Shown piece after piece: positions 51,901 to 62,461 of a stretch of DNA of 64,000 nt. Each line of letters begins with the position of its first letter. Position 1 is the first letter of the stretch. The DNA is taken from the NCBI GenBank assembly GCA_037447655.1, contig JBBHKE010003364.1, forward strand, positions 156,549-220,548, read 5' to 3'. The translations under genes were made by a program, and so were the position numbers. The notes below the pieces were generated by a model that worked only from the letters and a program-made list of their open reading frames with translations, did no database searches and was not told where the DNA came from. This DNA comes from Zygnema cylindricum (Eukaryota; Streptophyta; Zygnematophyceae; Zygnematales; Zygnemataceae).

Positions 51901-54900
51901 ATGCCAATAGGGATGCAGAAGTTGGACTCTTTCGTGCTCCTGTAGACAAACAGGCATCATAACAGGCCGCCTTCATTCCCATGAGGGCCAATGGGAAACA
52001 GTCTCAGATGTATCGTGTCAAGGATTCTTCGGTGAAGCTTGTAAACACTCTTTGACCCACATCTCACTCAAGAGTACAAGCCCAAATACATGGAAGCACC
52101 ACATTAGACTGTATATTCCAGCAAGAGAGTTGAAAAGCAAACTCCATGCACAGTCTCGTCTCTATAAAACCATCCTCTTACCGGAACCATCTCCCCTCAG
52201 AACTCTCGGCGCCACCCGGCTGATAGAGAACAAAATTGACAGCAAATGGAGCCTGAGCCGCATTAAATTCGAGATCCATGACAAGATGTCCTTGTGGAGA
52301 ATTCCTCCATGGAGTTTGCATCGCGTCAATGCTGCGGGTCCCCAAGCAAAAAATCAACACCAATAGCCAGTGCAACAACAACAACAACAACACTACAATT
52401 GAATAGCCAGAAAGTCATTGAAAGCAGTAACAACAATCTCTGTCAAATTCAAACAATAAAATTCACTCGTCAGTAACAACGACACTAAAATTGAATTGTT
52501 GGAAAGTCATTCAAAGCCAGTCACAGCAATCTTTGTCAAAGTCAGTAATAAAAAGAGAACCTTACTCGTCAGTGAGATACTTGGTGCCCAGCGGCGCATC
52601 GATCGGATCCACCATCACCCATGAGGACAAATCTGACCGGAACAATCCCTGCAAGGCCCCATGTTGACGTACGTAAATTGTACCGCTCGATACCCGGATC
52701 CACACTAAAAATACCTAATAAAAAAGACACCAGCCACGATATCCGGGCTGGTGCCGCAGTGGTTAGCGCATTCACAGCTTAAGTGAAAGGTCACAGGTTC
52801 AAATCCTGGCCGGCTCATTATTCCCTTTAACGGGATCGTTCAATCTATCCCTCGATTTTACGAATCTTAACACCCCAGGCCCCATGGCCTAGGTTTGTGA
52901 AAAACTTCCATTTCCAAACCTGAAGGCCTACAGACTGACCATTGAAGGATTCTCGTCGAATAAAAGTCAGACGTACTAATCCTTTCCTTACGATCCACGA
53001 CAACAATTAGTGTTCGCAAGAACACAAGAATTGCTCACCCATCTGTACTACTTTCACTATCCATGGTAACTATGCGGCCTTCTCCCGCTTAAGCCACGCA
53101 AGAAACTGCATGACTCCAAAGCAGGCAAAACGACACACAATCATTACAACAGCATTGTCAACAAGTTGAAGGATTATAGAGGAAACTGATCGATGCCGTA
53201 TAGAGGAGAGAAGTACAAGCTACATCTCTCGAGGTAAAATTCTGTTGACAAAATAACGGGGCTGAAGTTCTTCGTCATATTCTGAAGATCGTTTACAAGC
53301 AATAGGGGTCGCATATATCACTTGTTGAGAATAAAAACCAATGTGTCACATAGAGACCATTGTTTCAAAAGTTATCTTGAGAGAAAACAGCTCAAATAAG
53401 CAACTCTGACTCTCCCCTCTAATAATGAGCAGGCCATCCTACTCTCTGATGACCCAGTGTTGGTTTGAGTTGAAATTCGCATTCCTAAAAATTTAATATA
53501 TATTTACCAAAAATCTAGCGACTTTTATGGCCTTGTACTGACCTTTAGAACACGTGCAAACGAAGTCCTTAATGTAATTGTGGCCAATGGACAGAGGGAT
53601 GCCCCTGGCCCCCATAAAAAAAGGTAAAGAACGATGCAATCCGTGCCAAGTGAAACCCGAGGCTGCCGCATCCACACACGCAGCCTTACTCGCCATTGGG
53701 CAATCTAGAAAAATGAGTCCTTGTCCATGGTACTTTCTCGGGGGAGAAAACATGTAGAAAGCTCACCCAATGAAGAAATACTGGAGTTTCCTTTGAATGC
53801 TGTACCGTCTCCAAGTTTGCTTCGAGATGTAGCTTGAATTTACCCCCAGCTTCATTAAGAAATGCCAAAATCTATAAGCACCCAGGCCCATCAAGCAATT
53901 GATCAGCTTAAAACACACTGCAATGCATTTTCGAATAATAGGGCAACAGAAATAAGAAACTACATGCTGTCACCTCCATCCACAAGCAGAAACCATGGTG
54001 TTGAAGCATGGGAATCGAGGTTATATTATATGTTTTCGAGTCAAATTGAAATAACCAAAAGCCACGTAACAGGGGTTGAACATGCTTATAATACGCTCAT
54101 TCATATAATGGATGTAGTTTTCCACACTTAATAGCTATGGCAAAAACTAAACAGTCATCAATCTCAGCTATAATCGAGATTGAATCGAATCAGTGCATAA
54201 AAACGACCAAACTATATGTCACATTTTAATACATGGCTCGTCGCTTTACAACGTTGACTACTTGTCGCCAACGCACTTTTCTGCGTCGACTTTTTCGTGG
54301 CGATGGCATTGATTTGAAAAACTGTTGTCCTGGATGACCCTCCATCCAGTGGCATGCCTGACCCTGACTTGGAACCAACACCGTGCTTTATCGCATAACT
54401 TCAACAAGCAATGTGGTCTGCTAAGCGATAGCTGAACTGACAAAACAGCGCGCAGACAAGCGAATTACACGGCACATAAAAGAGAAAACCACACTAAAAC
54501 AGAGAAATGAAAATTGCACAAGAGATTGTGAACTCTCAAGCTTGAGAAATTGAGCATCAACACTGTCGTTCCGCCGACATTATTGCTCCTCCAGAAATTT
54601 CACTCCACCAAAATATATTTCTGTGTAAACATATACATATAATACATATATACACACATATATATACATATACATGTAAATAAATAAATGCATATGTAAA
54701 TACGTTTGATTCATGATCAATACAAGGCAAACAAAACATGAAACCAACAATACAAAAAAAACAAAAAAAACAAAAAACTGGGACGTTGGAAGCCACGCTC
54801 ACCTTCCCCCCGCCGTCGACATAGAACACGAACTTCTGCTCCTTCGCGCTGCCGTGCCGGTAGATGCCGCCGCCGCCTTGTGCGCCAGCTGGCGTTGACG

Positions 54901-55186
54901 GGCCAGTAAAAGGACCGGGAGGGCCCTGGCCCGCCACCTGGAGGGCACTGGAAAACGAGATACGTGTCACGCCCGTGAACGTGTTCGCGCTTTCCTTTTT
55001 CTTCGTCGCTTCATAGTTCCACGTGGCATCCTGCCCGCCGTTGAGCTTCCCTCCGTGAAAACCGGCGTCACTCGCGAGGAGCGGGCGGAAGGTAGGCCGT
55101 CGGAAGAAAGGAGGGACAGGAGACACGCGGCGCTGCGAGAAGCAAGGACGGGGGAGAAGAGGACACGTGGCGGTAGCTGCAGCCAT
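39985..55186 (-). CDS. ISA2: Isoamylase-type starch debranching enzyme, ISA2 (non-catalytic subunit), complete 23-exon gene
   Basis: Chloroplast GH13 isoamylase homologue that pairs with catalytic ISA1 to trim pre-amylopectin. Exons (all GT-AG, phases agreeing, 932 codons): 55186-54803, 53832-53767, 52648-52566, 52331-52182, 51939-51771, 51252-51151, 50324-50228, 49852-49768, 49028-48892, 48565-48496, 48364-48262, 47891-47776, 47312-47246, 47021-46821, 45957-45833, 45542-45447, 44603-44540, 43996-43890, 43626-43524, 42765-42686, 42466-42314, 41675-41580, 40129-39985. The N-terminus ([20 protein letters not shown]) is transit-peptide-like. N-terminal carbohydrate-binding and GH13 blocks follow: [39 protein letters not shown] (about 488-494), [13 protein letters not shown] (about 556-568), [49 protein letters not shown]. 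Catalytic Asp is Ile (563), acid/base Glu is Asp (600), and the third His-Asp is Pro-Tyr (672-673), as expected for ISA2 rather than ISA1/ISA3. Length is close to plant ISA2 (about 880), with an extra charged C-terminus. Confidence 0.96.
40540..40850. repeat. AAGAT/GAGAC pentamer-rich tract (last ISA2 intron)
   Basis: AAGAT words dominate 40580-40690, then GAGAT/GAGAC words and GGAGAGGAGA to about 40840. A matching AAGATAAGATA tract at 41412-41520 lies on the other side of the foldback. Confidence 0.85.
40931..41412. mobile_element. Foldback element, arms about 200 bp, in the last ISA2 intron
   Basis: The left arm (40931 to about 41143) and the reversed right arm (41412 to about 41180) match nearly throughout. 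Examples are CAAAAACGTACATGTAAAAA at 40981 against the reverse of 41338-41360, GGAGACAAAATATTTA at 41053 against the reverse of 41250-41266, and GGCATCCACATGGAA against GGCATCCACGTGGAA. The spacer is about 36 bp. No target duplication is clear. Transcribed within ISA2 pre-mRNA, it would fold into a long imperfect hairpin. It could be a foldback transposon/MITE or a source of small RNA; the sequence cannot tell. Confidence 0.85.
41412..41520. repeat. AAGATA-rich microsatellite
   Basis: Imperfect AAGATA/AAGATAAGATA repeats directly to the right of the foldback. Confidence 0.8.
44100..44270. repeat. Degenerate repeat, unit about 50 bp, three copies, in an ISA2 intron
   Basis: TAATTAG(C/T)CT(G/A)GA(C/G)AG followed by ACAGTACACC occurs near 44128, 44200 and 44240. 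Confidence 0.55.
46621..46670. repeat. (CCCT)n microsatellite in an ISA2 intron
   Basis: CCCT tetramers run for about 50 bp with a short CCTCCTCTC interruption. Confidence 0.93.
51487..51690. mobile_element. TA-flanked miniature element in an ISA2 intron, 204 bp
   Basis: The ends are TACACTGCCCATCGTTATTA and, reversed, TACACTGCCCACTGCTATTA. It sits between ISA2 exons 5 and 6, 81 bp from exon 5. The inner flank ATTAGTGTTAAAC / GTTTACCACTAAT extends the inverted repeat. It belongs to the same broad group as 37907-38126. Confidence 0.78.
52745..52816 (+). tRNA. tRNA-like cloverleaf (Lys-CTT-like, probably SINE head or tRNA pseudogene)
   Basis: Exactly 72 nt fold by standard numbering. The acceptor GGGCTGG pairs with CCGGCTC (two G-U pairs). 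A D-arm has about 3 pairs. The perfect 5-bp anticodon stem TTCAC/GTGAA encloses loop AGCTTAA. The T-arm (4 of 5 pairs) has loop TTCAAAT. The B box GGTTCAAATCC is perfect. Position 33 is G instead of the universal U and the A box has a mismatch, so it is unlikely to be a functional tRNA. It lies in the ISA2 intron between exons 2 and 3, antisense, and no T-run terminator follows closely. The roughly 170 bp to its right could be the body of a SINE. Confidence 0.6.
54600..54705. repeat. AT-rich microsatellite (ATACATATA) in ISA2 intron 1
   Basis: Imperfect TACATATA/ACATATATAC repeats followed by AAATAAATAAATG. Confidence 0.8.
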
Positions 55187-55261
55187 GGCCGAGCGTCACG
55201 GAGCAGCGGAACCGGAGATGGCAAAAACGAAAAAGTAAAAAAAAAAAGTGAAACATTAGGC

Positions 55262-55296
55262 GCCACGTGGCGCAGGTCTCACATCCTCCACGTGGC
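55262..55296 (-). promoter_or_regulatory. Two G-box (CACGTG) motifs upstream of ISA2
   Basis: GCCACGTGGC at 55262-55271 (a perfect palindrome) and TCCACGTGGCG at 55287-55297 lie 78-111 bp upstream of the ATG, with the CACGTG cores 25 bp apart. G-boxes bind plant bHLH and bZIP factors and appear in light-, sugar- and ABA-responsive promoters. Whether they act here is inference; they could fall in the 5' UTR. Confidence 0.6.
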
Positions 55297-55499
55297 GAAT
55301 GTGGATTGCGTAACCGTGTGTTCATTTGTGGCTTCGGCGCCGTCGTTCTGCGATGATGCGGCAGGAAGTTGTCAGCGTTTTCCTTCAGAACCAGTCAACA
55401 CTATTTGTGGTCAAGAGAAAAAGTGCAACTTTAGGGCACGAATAAATGCCGTCAAACAAGGAAAGTTTTGTCGTTTTACCACTAAAATAGTGTTTTAAA

Positions 55500-57936
55500 A
55501 ACCGCATTGAGCCCGATAGAGCGTCGAATAGTTAATCCACCTCCCTAGTCCGCCGACACCCGTCAACTGCCTCTTTGATCTTTTGGGTAAAGTGGCTTCC
55601 TAGATGGCTCGTGCACCCATTTCTCCTCAAGTTGTATCACTTCTCTTAGAGACGCGTCTCGTCGTTTTTTAAAACATATTGGGGGCATCCGTCTGATCAA
55701 CGTTAATTTACGTCCAACTCCAAGGAGGCTTCCACGACTATTTTTCACCACACCAGTTTGGCATTGCCACTGCGAGGGGTTGTGAGGGAGTTGTTCAAGG
55801 TTTTCGGGCATTGGGTTTTACATTCGGATTGTGTGGTCCTTCAAGTGGATGCCGCTAAAGCTTTCAAAGTTGCATCCTTAAAGCTAACTTTGATAACTTC
55901 GACATGCACCGTCCGTTATCAAATAAATATTCCCTTCTATTCGTGCTTTCTTATTCTCAACCGAGCTCTCTTGTCTTTCCTCTCGGGTTCCCTTCGATGA
56001 TGTTTCCACCTTCAAATCTGCAACTAACACTCACAAAAAAATCCTTCGCGGGCACCTATTTTTGCTTTGGTCCACTTTCAAGCTTTGTTGGCATGCGGTA
56101 TAACTTTTCTTGGATAATTTCTTTCATTCGATCGCCGTATAAAACCTTTCCATTTATTCAATAAATAAACATTATCCAAGATAAGATGAGCTTTCATTTT
56201 ATTTGTTGCACACTATAAATGCGTGGTTTAGTGCCAACAAAGTCATATCCTCACCTCCCACGTCCCATGGGTTTTCGTCCTACGTCTAGAGATGAGGGTA
56301 TTAAAGCTTCAAGCCTCTCATAAGAGCCTCTTTTGTTAACCGGGGTGGTCGCGATTCGTTATCAGATGACCCCTCGCACTTTAAAGACCCTTTTAAGCTT
56401 TTAAACTCCCAAGTCGCCTTTACTATCCTAACTTTTGTTTTTATCAGGGTTCCTTTTACCTCGTCGGCACGACACCTCCAAAAACTTTTTTTTTCTTATA
56501 TTAGGGACTTTAACAATAAACTCTGTAGTGTCCTATATCACTAATTTGGGCATAAGACTAATGAACTGTTGGAGGGAACATTCGCCCATCACCAAGTTAG
56601 CCTCATAATTTTGAATACCAAGTTAGGTTTGATTCCCTTCGCTAGGGTTGCCCTGGTAATATTTTTGGGTATCTATGCTCTGGTGGTGCCTATCATCACC
56701 TCTCCTTTCTGTTGTTGATGACGTTCATATTATAGCACATGCCACCCTTAAAGTGGAGGAAAACATATTTCTACTTTTTCCTGTCAGCTCGTGCATTACT
56801 GAAGCGAAAAGCCCTAAATCATGTTAAACCTTTTTTATCTCTCACTACCCACAATGATATTCGCCTACAACAAAGCAATTCAAAGCAGTTGGCCTCCGCT
56901 GAATCTTGTTGTCTTTTGGACGCACTACCTTTTGTTTTAACCGCGCTCTCGTTTACAATCGCGTTATAGGTTGGGGGTTGTTGCGTCGGGGCAACCAATT
57001 TTTTTTCGAGAATTCGTTGCATGTTACGTTTGGGTTTGCTTCACCCTCCGTTTCTTCGACACCCCTATTGTGTTTGCAACCAACTTATCAACTCACATGG
57101 GATTCATTTACTTTGTCGCTCAAGTGATGAAAAACATATTGTTGGTCATGATTTGGTTCGCAATTAAAATGTTGCAAATGGCACCGACTGCAAAAAGTGG
57201 GGTTTCTTATATGCCCTATCCTCGCTCCCCATCTAGTGGTTTTTCGAAGACCTTGAGTTAACTTGAGTTTCCTCCACGGAGCTGGTGAGGCCGTAAGTAA
57301 CGTCTTCATGGCGTATCTAGTTAGGAGCCACATGTATTGTCGTGTGGCATTGCATATAAGCGCAACGACTTCCAACGAACAAGATTACGTTCACTGAGAC
57401 TAAGTTTATAGTTTTGTCTCATTTGTTGCTGAGATTTTGGACACTTTGGCCGAGTCCTTTGACGATTCCATATGTAGTTGTGCGCGTAAAACATTTGAAT
57501 TTAGGGGTATTTGGAGTCCTCCAACGAGCATTATCGTTGCATTTTACCATCATCATGCCTCAATCGCCATTCAATGAGCGTAAGTCGTGGCCCACCTTTG
57601 ACGAAGCACGGTGGTAAATGAGAAGCGAGGCCTCCCAAACTTCCCAACAAGGGATCAACTCCACACCCACCATCTTGGAGGGTGTGAACTTTAGGTTGTT
57701 AAGGTTGCGGGTGGTCATGTTTAGGTTTCTTCCCGTTGTGGGTATATTTGATCAGTTTTGGTGGTTAATTGCTTTTGTTAGGGTTGTCGTTTTTGTTTAC
57801 TCACTGTCTTTTTATCTCTTGGTTTTTGTAGTCTTCAAGTGTTCCTTTTTGTTTTTTTCTTATTTTTTACATTGATGGGTTTTTGCAATGACACGTTTTG
57901 CAGTGAAGTTTTTTCCTGTTATTTCACCATTTTTCC
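55500..57936. other. Unassigned region, possibly a decayed mobile element
   Basis: Many medium-length plus-strand frames interrupted by stops (for example 55758-56164, 56739-57261 and 57414-57617) suggest decayed coding sequence, but I found no diagnostic motif. The T-rich end 57770-57890 resembles the T-rich stretches at 7420-7640 and 8590-8810. Confidence 0.3.
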
Positions 57937-57939
57937 TTA

Positions 57940-58636
57940 GGGCAAGGTTCCATCAGGTAAAAAATGGCGTTGTTTACTGAAAGTCGTACTGTTTGGTACA
58001 GTGTTGTACAAAAAAAAAAAATGTCAGAAAAAAATGGCTACTGAAGGGGGGATTTGATTCTCCATGTTTATCGGCGTAAACGTGGACTGTCGAATTCATA
58101 ATCGGATAGGCCGTCGTCTGACACTTTCAGTTCGCAACAAGTGAACCGGAGTAGGTTAATTCGCAGCGCCTAAACGAATACCGTCGTGCCTCGTGGAAAA
58201 GTGAACAAATGTCCACGACGACCGCGCTACCAGATGGGTTCACGTCGCAAATGACATGTGCCTTCCGCCAGGGAGGATGCAAGGCCACCGGAAGCCGCAA
58301 CAAAATCTTTGACGGAAGATATTGTTTCATGCTTCTATTGGTATCCACTAACCATTCTTACATTTTCATACGCTTTTACATATCTTACGTTTCGTACGCC
58401 CGTACAGATTTCATTCAATACATAGTACGAGTCACTTTTTACCTTTCGCTGGTACAAATATGTGTTCACAATATGCTCTCAAATATTATTTGAAGATTAA
58501 CAGAATCGTATTTATTTATTACGTGGACCAATCAACATGTGCCACGCAAATCAAATGGTGGTTACTGACCCGACACAATAGAACGATTGCTTCAGTAAAC
58601 AAATTTTTGGCGTTTTTTAAGACCACCTAATGGAAC
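57940..58636 (+). mobile_element. H1-related MITE, about 0.7 kb
   Basis: The left end GGGCAAGGTTCCATCAGGT is preceded by TTA. The right end, reversed, reads AGCGTTGTTCCATTAGGTGG. The subterminal TGTTTACTG(A)AAG and GTACTGTTTGGTACA are as in H1, but the interior differs, so it is a second subfamily. No target duplication on the right is certain, because another H1 fragment begins there. Confidence 0.6.
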
Positions 58637-58643
58637 AACGCTA

Positions 58644-58740
58644 TTAGGCCTCTACCCCATTAGAGGAAAAGTGGGGTTGTTTACTGGAAGCTGTACAATT
58701 TCGTACAAATTCGTACCATTTTTTTTTTCTCAGATCAAAC
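58644..58740 (-). mobile_element. Truncated H1 MITE end
   Basis: TTA then GGCCTCTACCCCATTAGAGG and AAAAGTGGGGTTGTTTACTG match an H1 terminus. The copy is cut off where the next H1 copy starts at 58744. Confidence 0.7.
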
Positions 58741-59167
58741 TTAGGGTAACATTCCATTAGACGAAAAGTGGGGTTTGTTACTCGAAGCCGTACGTTTTTG
58801 TACAACACCGTACAGAGTCGTACCATTTTTTTTTTTGTCAGACGAAACATCGTTACTGGAAAGCTGTCGGGAAGCTCCAATGATGTAGGCGTAATTCCAG
58901 ACCGTTGGATGATTTACTTTTTGAGATCCACGAAGCAATCGGGCACATCATGTAGTGGGCCCCAACTCTCCTCGCGATGAGAGTTGGGGGCCACAAGATC
59001 ATAACCATTGGTACAGGTAAAAAAAAAATACATATCTACTTTGAACAAGCGATTACAGGCGTGCACGTCGTACAACCCATTTGCCGCCTGCCACGCTGGA
59101 TGTAGGTGAGTTCAAAAATATCTTCGCACGCTCCGTCTGACATCCACCGACATTCAAAGATTGCCGC

Positions 59168-60171
59168 TGCAATTATGTGTCCTCCAAGGGACCACAAAAT
59201 ACAGGAAGCCTCTAAATAGTATTTAACTAACCCACTTCAAGCCACAACCACTGCTGTCCAGGAAGGCAAAATGACAGTTTGATTGCACCCCTATGCAGTC
59301 TGGACTCCCTTGAGTCCGTAGCAAATATAATCACTAAAAACGCCAACCAACCGATAAGTTATGAGCCGGCAAAATGCCAATTTATACAAAGCTCTCTTAG
59401 AGAGAGGTGACTATCTATCAAAATTTCCTTAGTCCTAAACCTCTCTCACAACTCCTATCTACTGAAGTACGAACCAATCATATTACTGTACTTTACATAA
59501 AGGTACTACGACCGATGTCCTTTATGTATGGCCGATGTACGACAAGGCTACTGAGTGGACGCGTGTCACTTTTCCACTCGTTCGAATATTTTCCGGAATT
59601 CTCGTGACCGAATGTCATCCTTCCACGCGGCGCCACGTCATGCCACGTCCATAAAATCCAAAGTGACCATTCCGCGATCTCGGCGATGATGTGCGCCGTC
59701 AGATTAAATCCGACATTAAATGTTGACCGTTTAAAACAAATGTCCGTTTCATTTGTTTCGTGCGAAATGACATTCGCACTAAACCTTAACAAGTTCTATG
59801 TCCGTTCGTCCATATTTCAGTTAAATGGTTTTTGTATTGTACAATAGTTTAAATACTAATGAAACCCTATATCTCATAACGGACTCCTACGACAGACTCG
59901 TTTGAGCTAACGGCTACGCCGCGCTTTGCCGGTCGGGGGTTCGAGTCCTGCCGGACTCAACCTTTTGTTGAGAGCGACTTAAGTCACTCTTTAGTCCTTC
60001 CTATGGAGTTGAGGCAGCCATGGCTCCCTCGCTCTCTCTCCCTTTTAGTGACTACAAGAAGTATGGGGGCAAGAGAGAAGAGATGGAGGCAGGCTGCCTA
60101 CATTTTCTTTATGTGTTTCCGCTAATTAGTTTTAGACCTAGAAAATACAACAAAAACTACTTATTTTAACA
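59168..60171 (-). mobile_element. Solo LTR (Copia), about 1.0 kb, nested in an H1 MITE
   Basis: Read on the minus strand it begins TGTTAAAATAAGTAG and ends ...CACATAATTGCA, i.e. TG...CA. The flanking pentamers are GCCGC (59163-59167) and ACCGC (60172-60176), four of five matching. From about 59196 it is nearly identical to the LTR at 62462-63450 at a constant offset of 3279 bp. No internal retrotransposon sequence is present, consistent with LTR-LTR recombination. Confidence 0.85.
59893..59960 (+). other. tRNA-like pol III B-box module inside the LTR
   Basis: GGTTCGAGTCC (59938-59948) is a perfect match to the B-box consensus GGTTCRANNCC, preceded by a D-arm-like GAGCTAACGGCTACGCC. It is antisense to the LTR. 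The full cloverleaf does not form well. The same module is at 63172-63239 in the second LTR (B box 63217-63227). Confidence 0.55.
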
Positions 60172-60480
60172 ACCGCGACGTTCAAAGTTTGCTGCGTCTT
60201 TTTACCTTTCCGTTTCGAAATTTTGATTTCCATTTTCAAAATCAAAATTTGGCCGCAAACTTTACGTACGAATCATAAATTACCTCCGGTCGTACAAATA
60301 TGTCGTTCTGACTTTCCGTTTGTAGATTTTTTTGAGATTTTATGAATCTGGAATGTAACCTATGTGGCGTGAATCATAGTTGAGTAACGATTGTTACTGG
60401 CCTGACAAAATGGAGCAGAATTCCAGTAAACGTTGTGAGTAGAATTGTCCGTACGTTTACTGGGACCGCCTAATGGTTTA

Positions 60481-62003
60481 AGTCAGAAGTAGGCGTTTTT
60501 ATGGTAGGCCTTTGGTAGGCGCACAAAACTTGGCACAAAACTCGCGCAAAGTAGGCATAGTGTATGTGTGTGCGTTGTGCACACCGTTGTACGAACGTAC
60601 GAATGTGACGTATCATCATAGTACAGCGCACGTCGCCGGACGAAGTTTTTTGGCGAACTGACACGGCGTAGGATGACATTCCGCGGAAAAAAAACCCCGG
60701 GAAAAAAAAAGCGGACGTAAGTCCTATCGTAAGTTGTGTTATGGGCTTTTCATGTGATCTTCTTAGATCGCTACTCTCATTAGAGATCGTCCGATCGTTT
60801 AAATCTGACGGTTTAAATAAAACATACCTCAAAACTCACGGAAAAATAAAAATTTGTCCGAATGTTTTTCAAAATTTAGATATGGCGTTTAATTCTCTAT
60901 CGATCGATGTGCAACTCAACCCTGTTACTATTATTTTTCATTTTGCGACCAATACAATATGGGTCTTAAGGCCATATTGTATGTTTTGCGTACAATAGGC
61001 ATATTGTATGGGCCTACTTTCACCTACTTTTGAACTATGTTGCGTACTTATACTTGTACTTTTATTTCGTCGCCCAAGATCGGATGAACGTACAGTACTG
61101 TCACGTTGTAGCTCCGTTTTGGCGTTTTCCTCTAGATTGTACTAACGCTGACCGTCGGATTTGATATGGTTGGAAGTGACGTGGCATAATAAGACAAATG
61201 CATCGACAATACCTACATGGGTGGCGCTATTGACCAGCCTAGGGTTTGTACGGATTCAGTGCCAGAAGCTGCCGAAGTCTTTGGCTTTAGACGTTTGCAG
61301 TAGGATAGGATCTCTGCAGCCGGCTATTGTACTTTTGTACTTCTGTACTTTTGCACTTTTGCACTTTTGTACCTTTGTATCGGTTTACTTTTGTACTTTT
61401 GTACATTCTGAGATATTTTAGGAGTGCAGCAATCAGAGATTCGAAAAATCGCCTGAAATCGGTATCAGAAATCAGTACTTCCAAATCTGATTCCAGTTTT
61501 TACTCGCCGTCGACTTTTTCTCCACCGGCTTCGGTTATTATATTTTTTGTCTTTTTCTTCACGTGTCTTGGGAACACTCGGCCCGGTTCAGATGACGGAA
61601 CACAAATCGAGATGACGTCATACTATTTGTCGATACGCGGAAAGTATCAACTACAATTGACAGTTTGCCGCAAACGGCCACAAACTGACATTTAAAAGAA
61701 GACAAAAGTATTGTAATCGTTATTTTTTGCCGTCAGTTTGCACCAAGTCTGTAAGATTCTTCTTCCAAATGTGTACTTGCTGACGTAAGCGTCTGCGCGG
61801 AGAGAAAATACTCAAAATATGCTTGGGGGGGGAAAAATGTTTTTCAAGCGCGTACATCTAATTCCAATACCTTATATAGTTTTTTAAATTGTAGCCTGTA
61901 TTTTAAGGTTTTGGCACCTCGTGAAATAGGGACTCATTCTGGACAACCGACATTTTACGGACAAAATTGTACAAGATGTGCGTACTTGACTATTTTAGTA
62001 CAA
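60481..62003. other. Unassigned sequence with a 9-bp minisatellite
   Basis: 61327-61410 consists of TTGTACTTT/TTGCACTTT-type 9-bp units. The remaining frames have no recognised domain. Confidence 0.5.
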
Positions 62004-62006
62004 TTA

Positions 62007-62461
62007 GGGTAACCTTCCATCATGCGAAAAGTGGGGTTGTTTACTGGAGAAACTACCCTTCCGTACTAGGCCGTACTGTTTTTTTTTTTTTTTTACAAAA
62101 GATGTTTACTAAAAATTCGTTGAGATTCTCCAGACTTCTTGGCGAAAAACACCACCGTCCAATTTTCAATTTTCGACGCAAACGCCCCTTGTTTCCATTA
62201 CCTAGTTAGTCTCCTCCGACTGTCCTCGGGAGGAGAGTTAGCGATTACAGGACGCATGTATTGGACCACTTGTAAATTCAGCGTCAATCCACGACGGACG
62301 TGAAGCTGTAAAGTTACATGTGGCAAATGGCGTGTCCCTTCTGATGTCAAAAAAACCACCCTGTTCGACGACAAAAACTGTTCGCCGACAAAATCTTGGT
62401 AACCGAACATCCGGTCACGCCTCCTTCATAAATGTGCACAATCAAGTTGGTACAGTGATAA
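62007..62461 (+). mobile_element. H1-related MITE truncated by the Copia insertion
   Basis: TTA then GGGTAACCTTCCATCATGCG and AAAAGTGGGGTTGTTTACTG form a standard H1 end. The element is cut at the LTR starting near 62462; its other half would lie beyond the right edge of the window. Confidence 0.7.

Larger units (their letters stand above)
58744..60478 (-). mobile_element. H1 MITE interrupted by a solo LTR
   Basis: The left end GGGTAACATTCCATTAGACG is preceded by TTA (58741-58743) and matches the reversed right end of 36208-36917. The other end, near ...GGGACCGCCTAATGG at 60475, has lost its last bases. Removing 59168-60171 and one 5-bp duplication leaves about 725 bp, close to the 704 and 710 bp of intact copies; the junction sits inside the CATTCAAAG-TTGCCGCG region. 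Confidence 0.88.
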
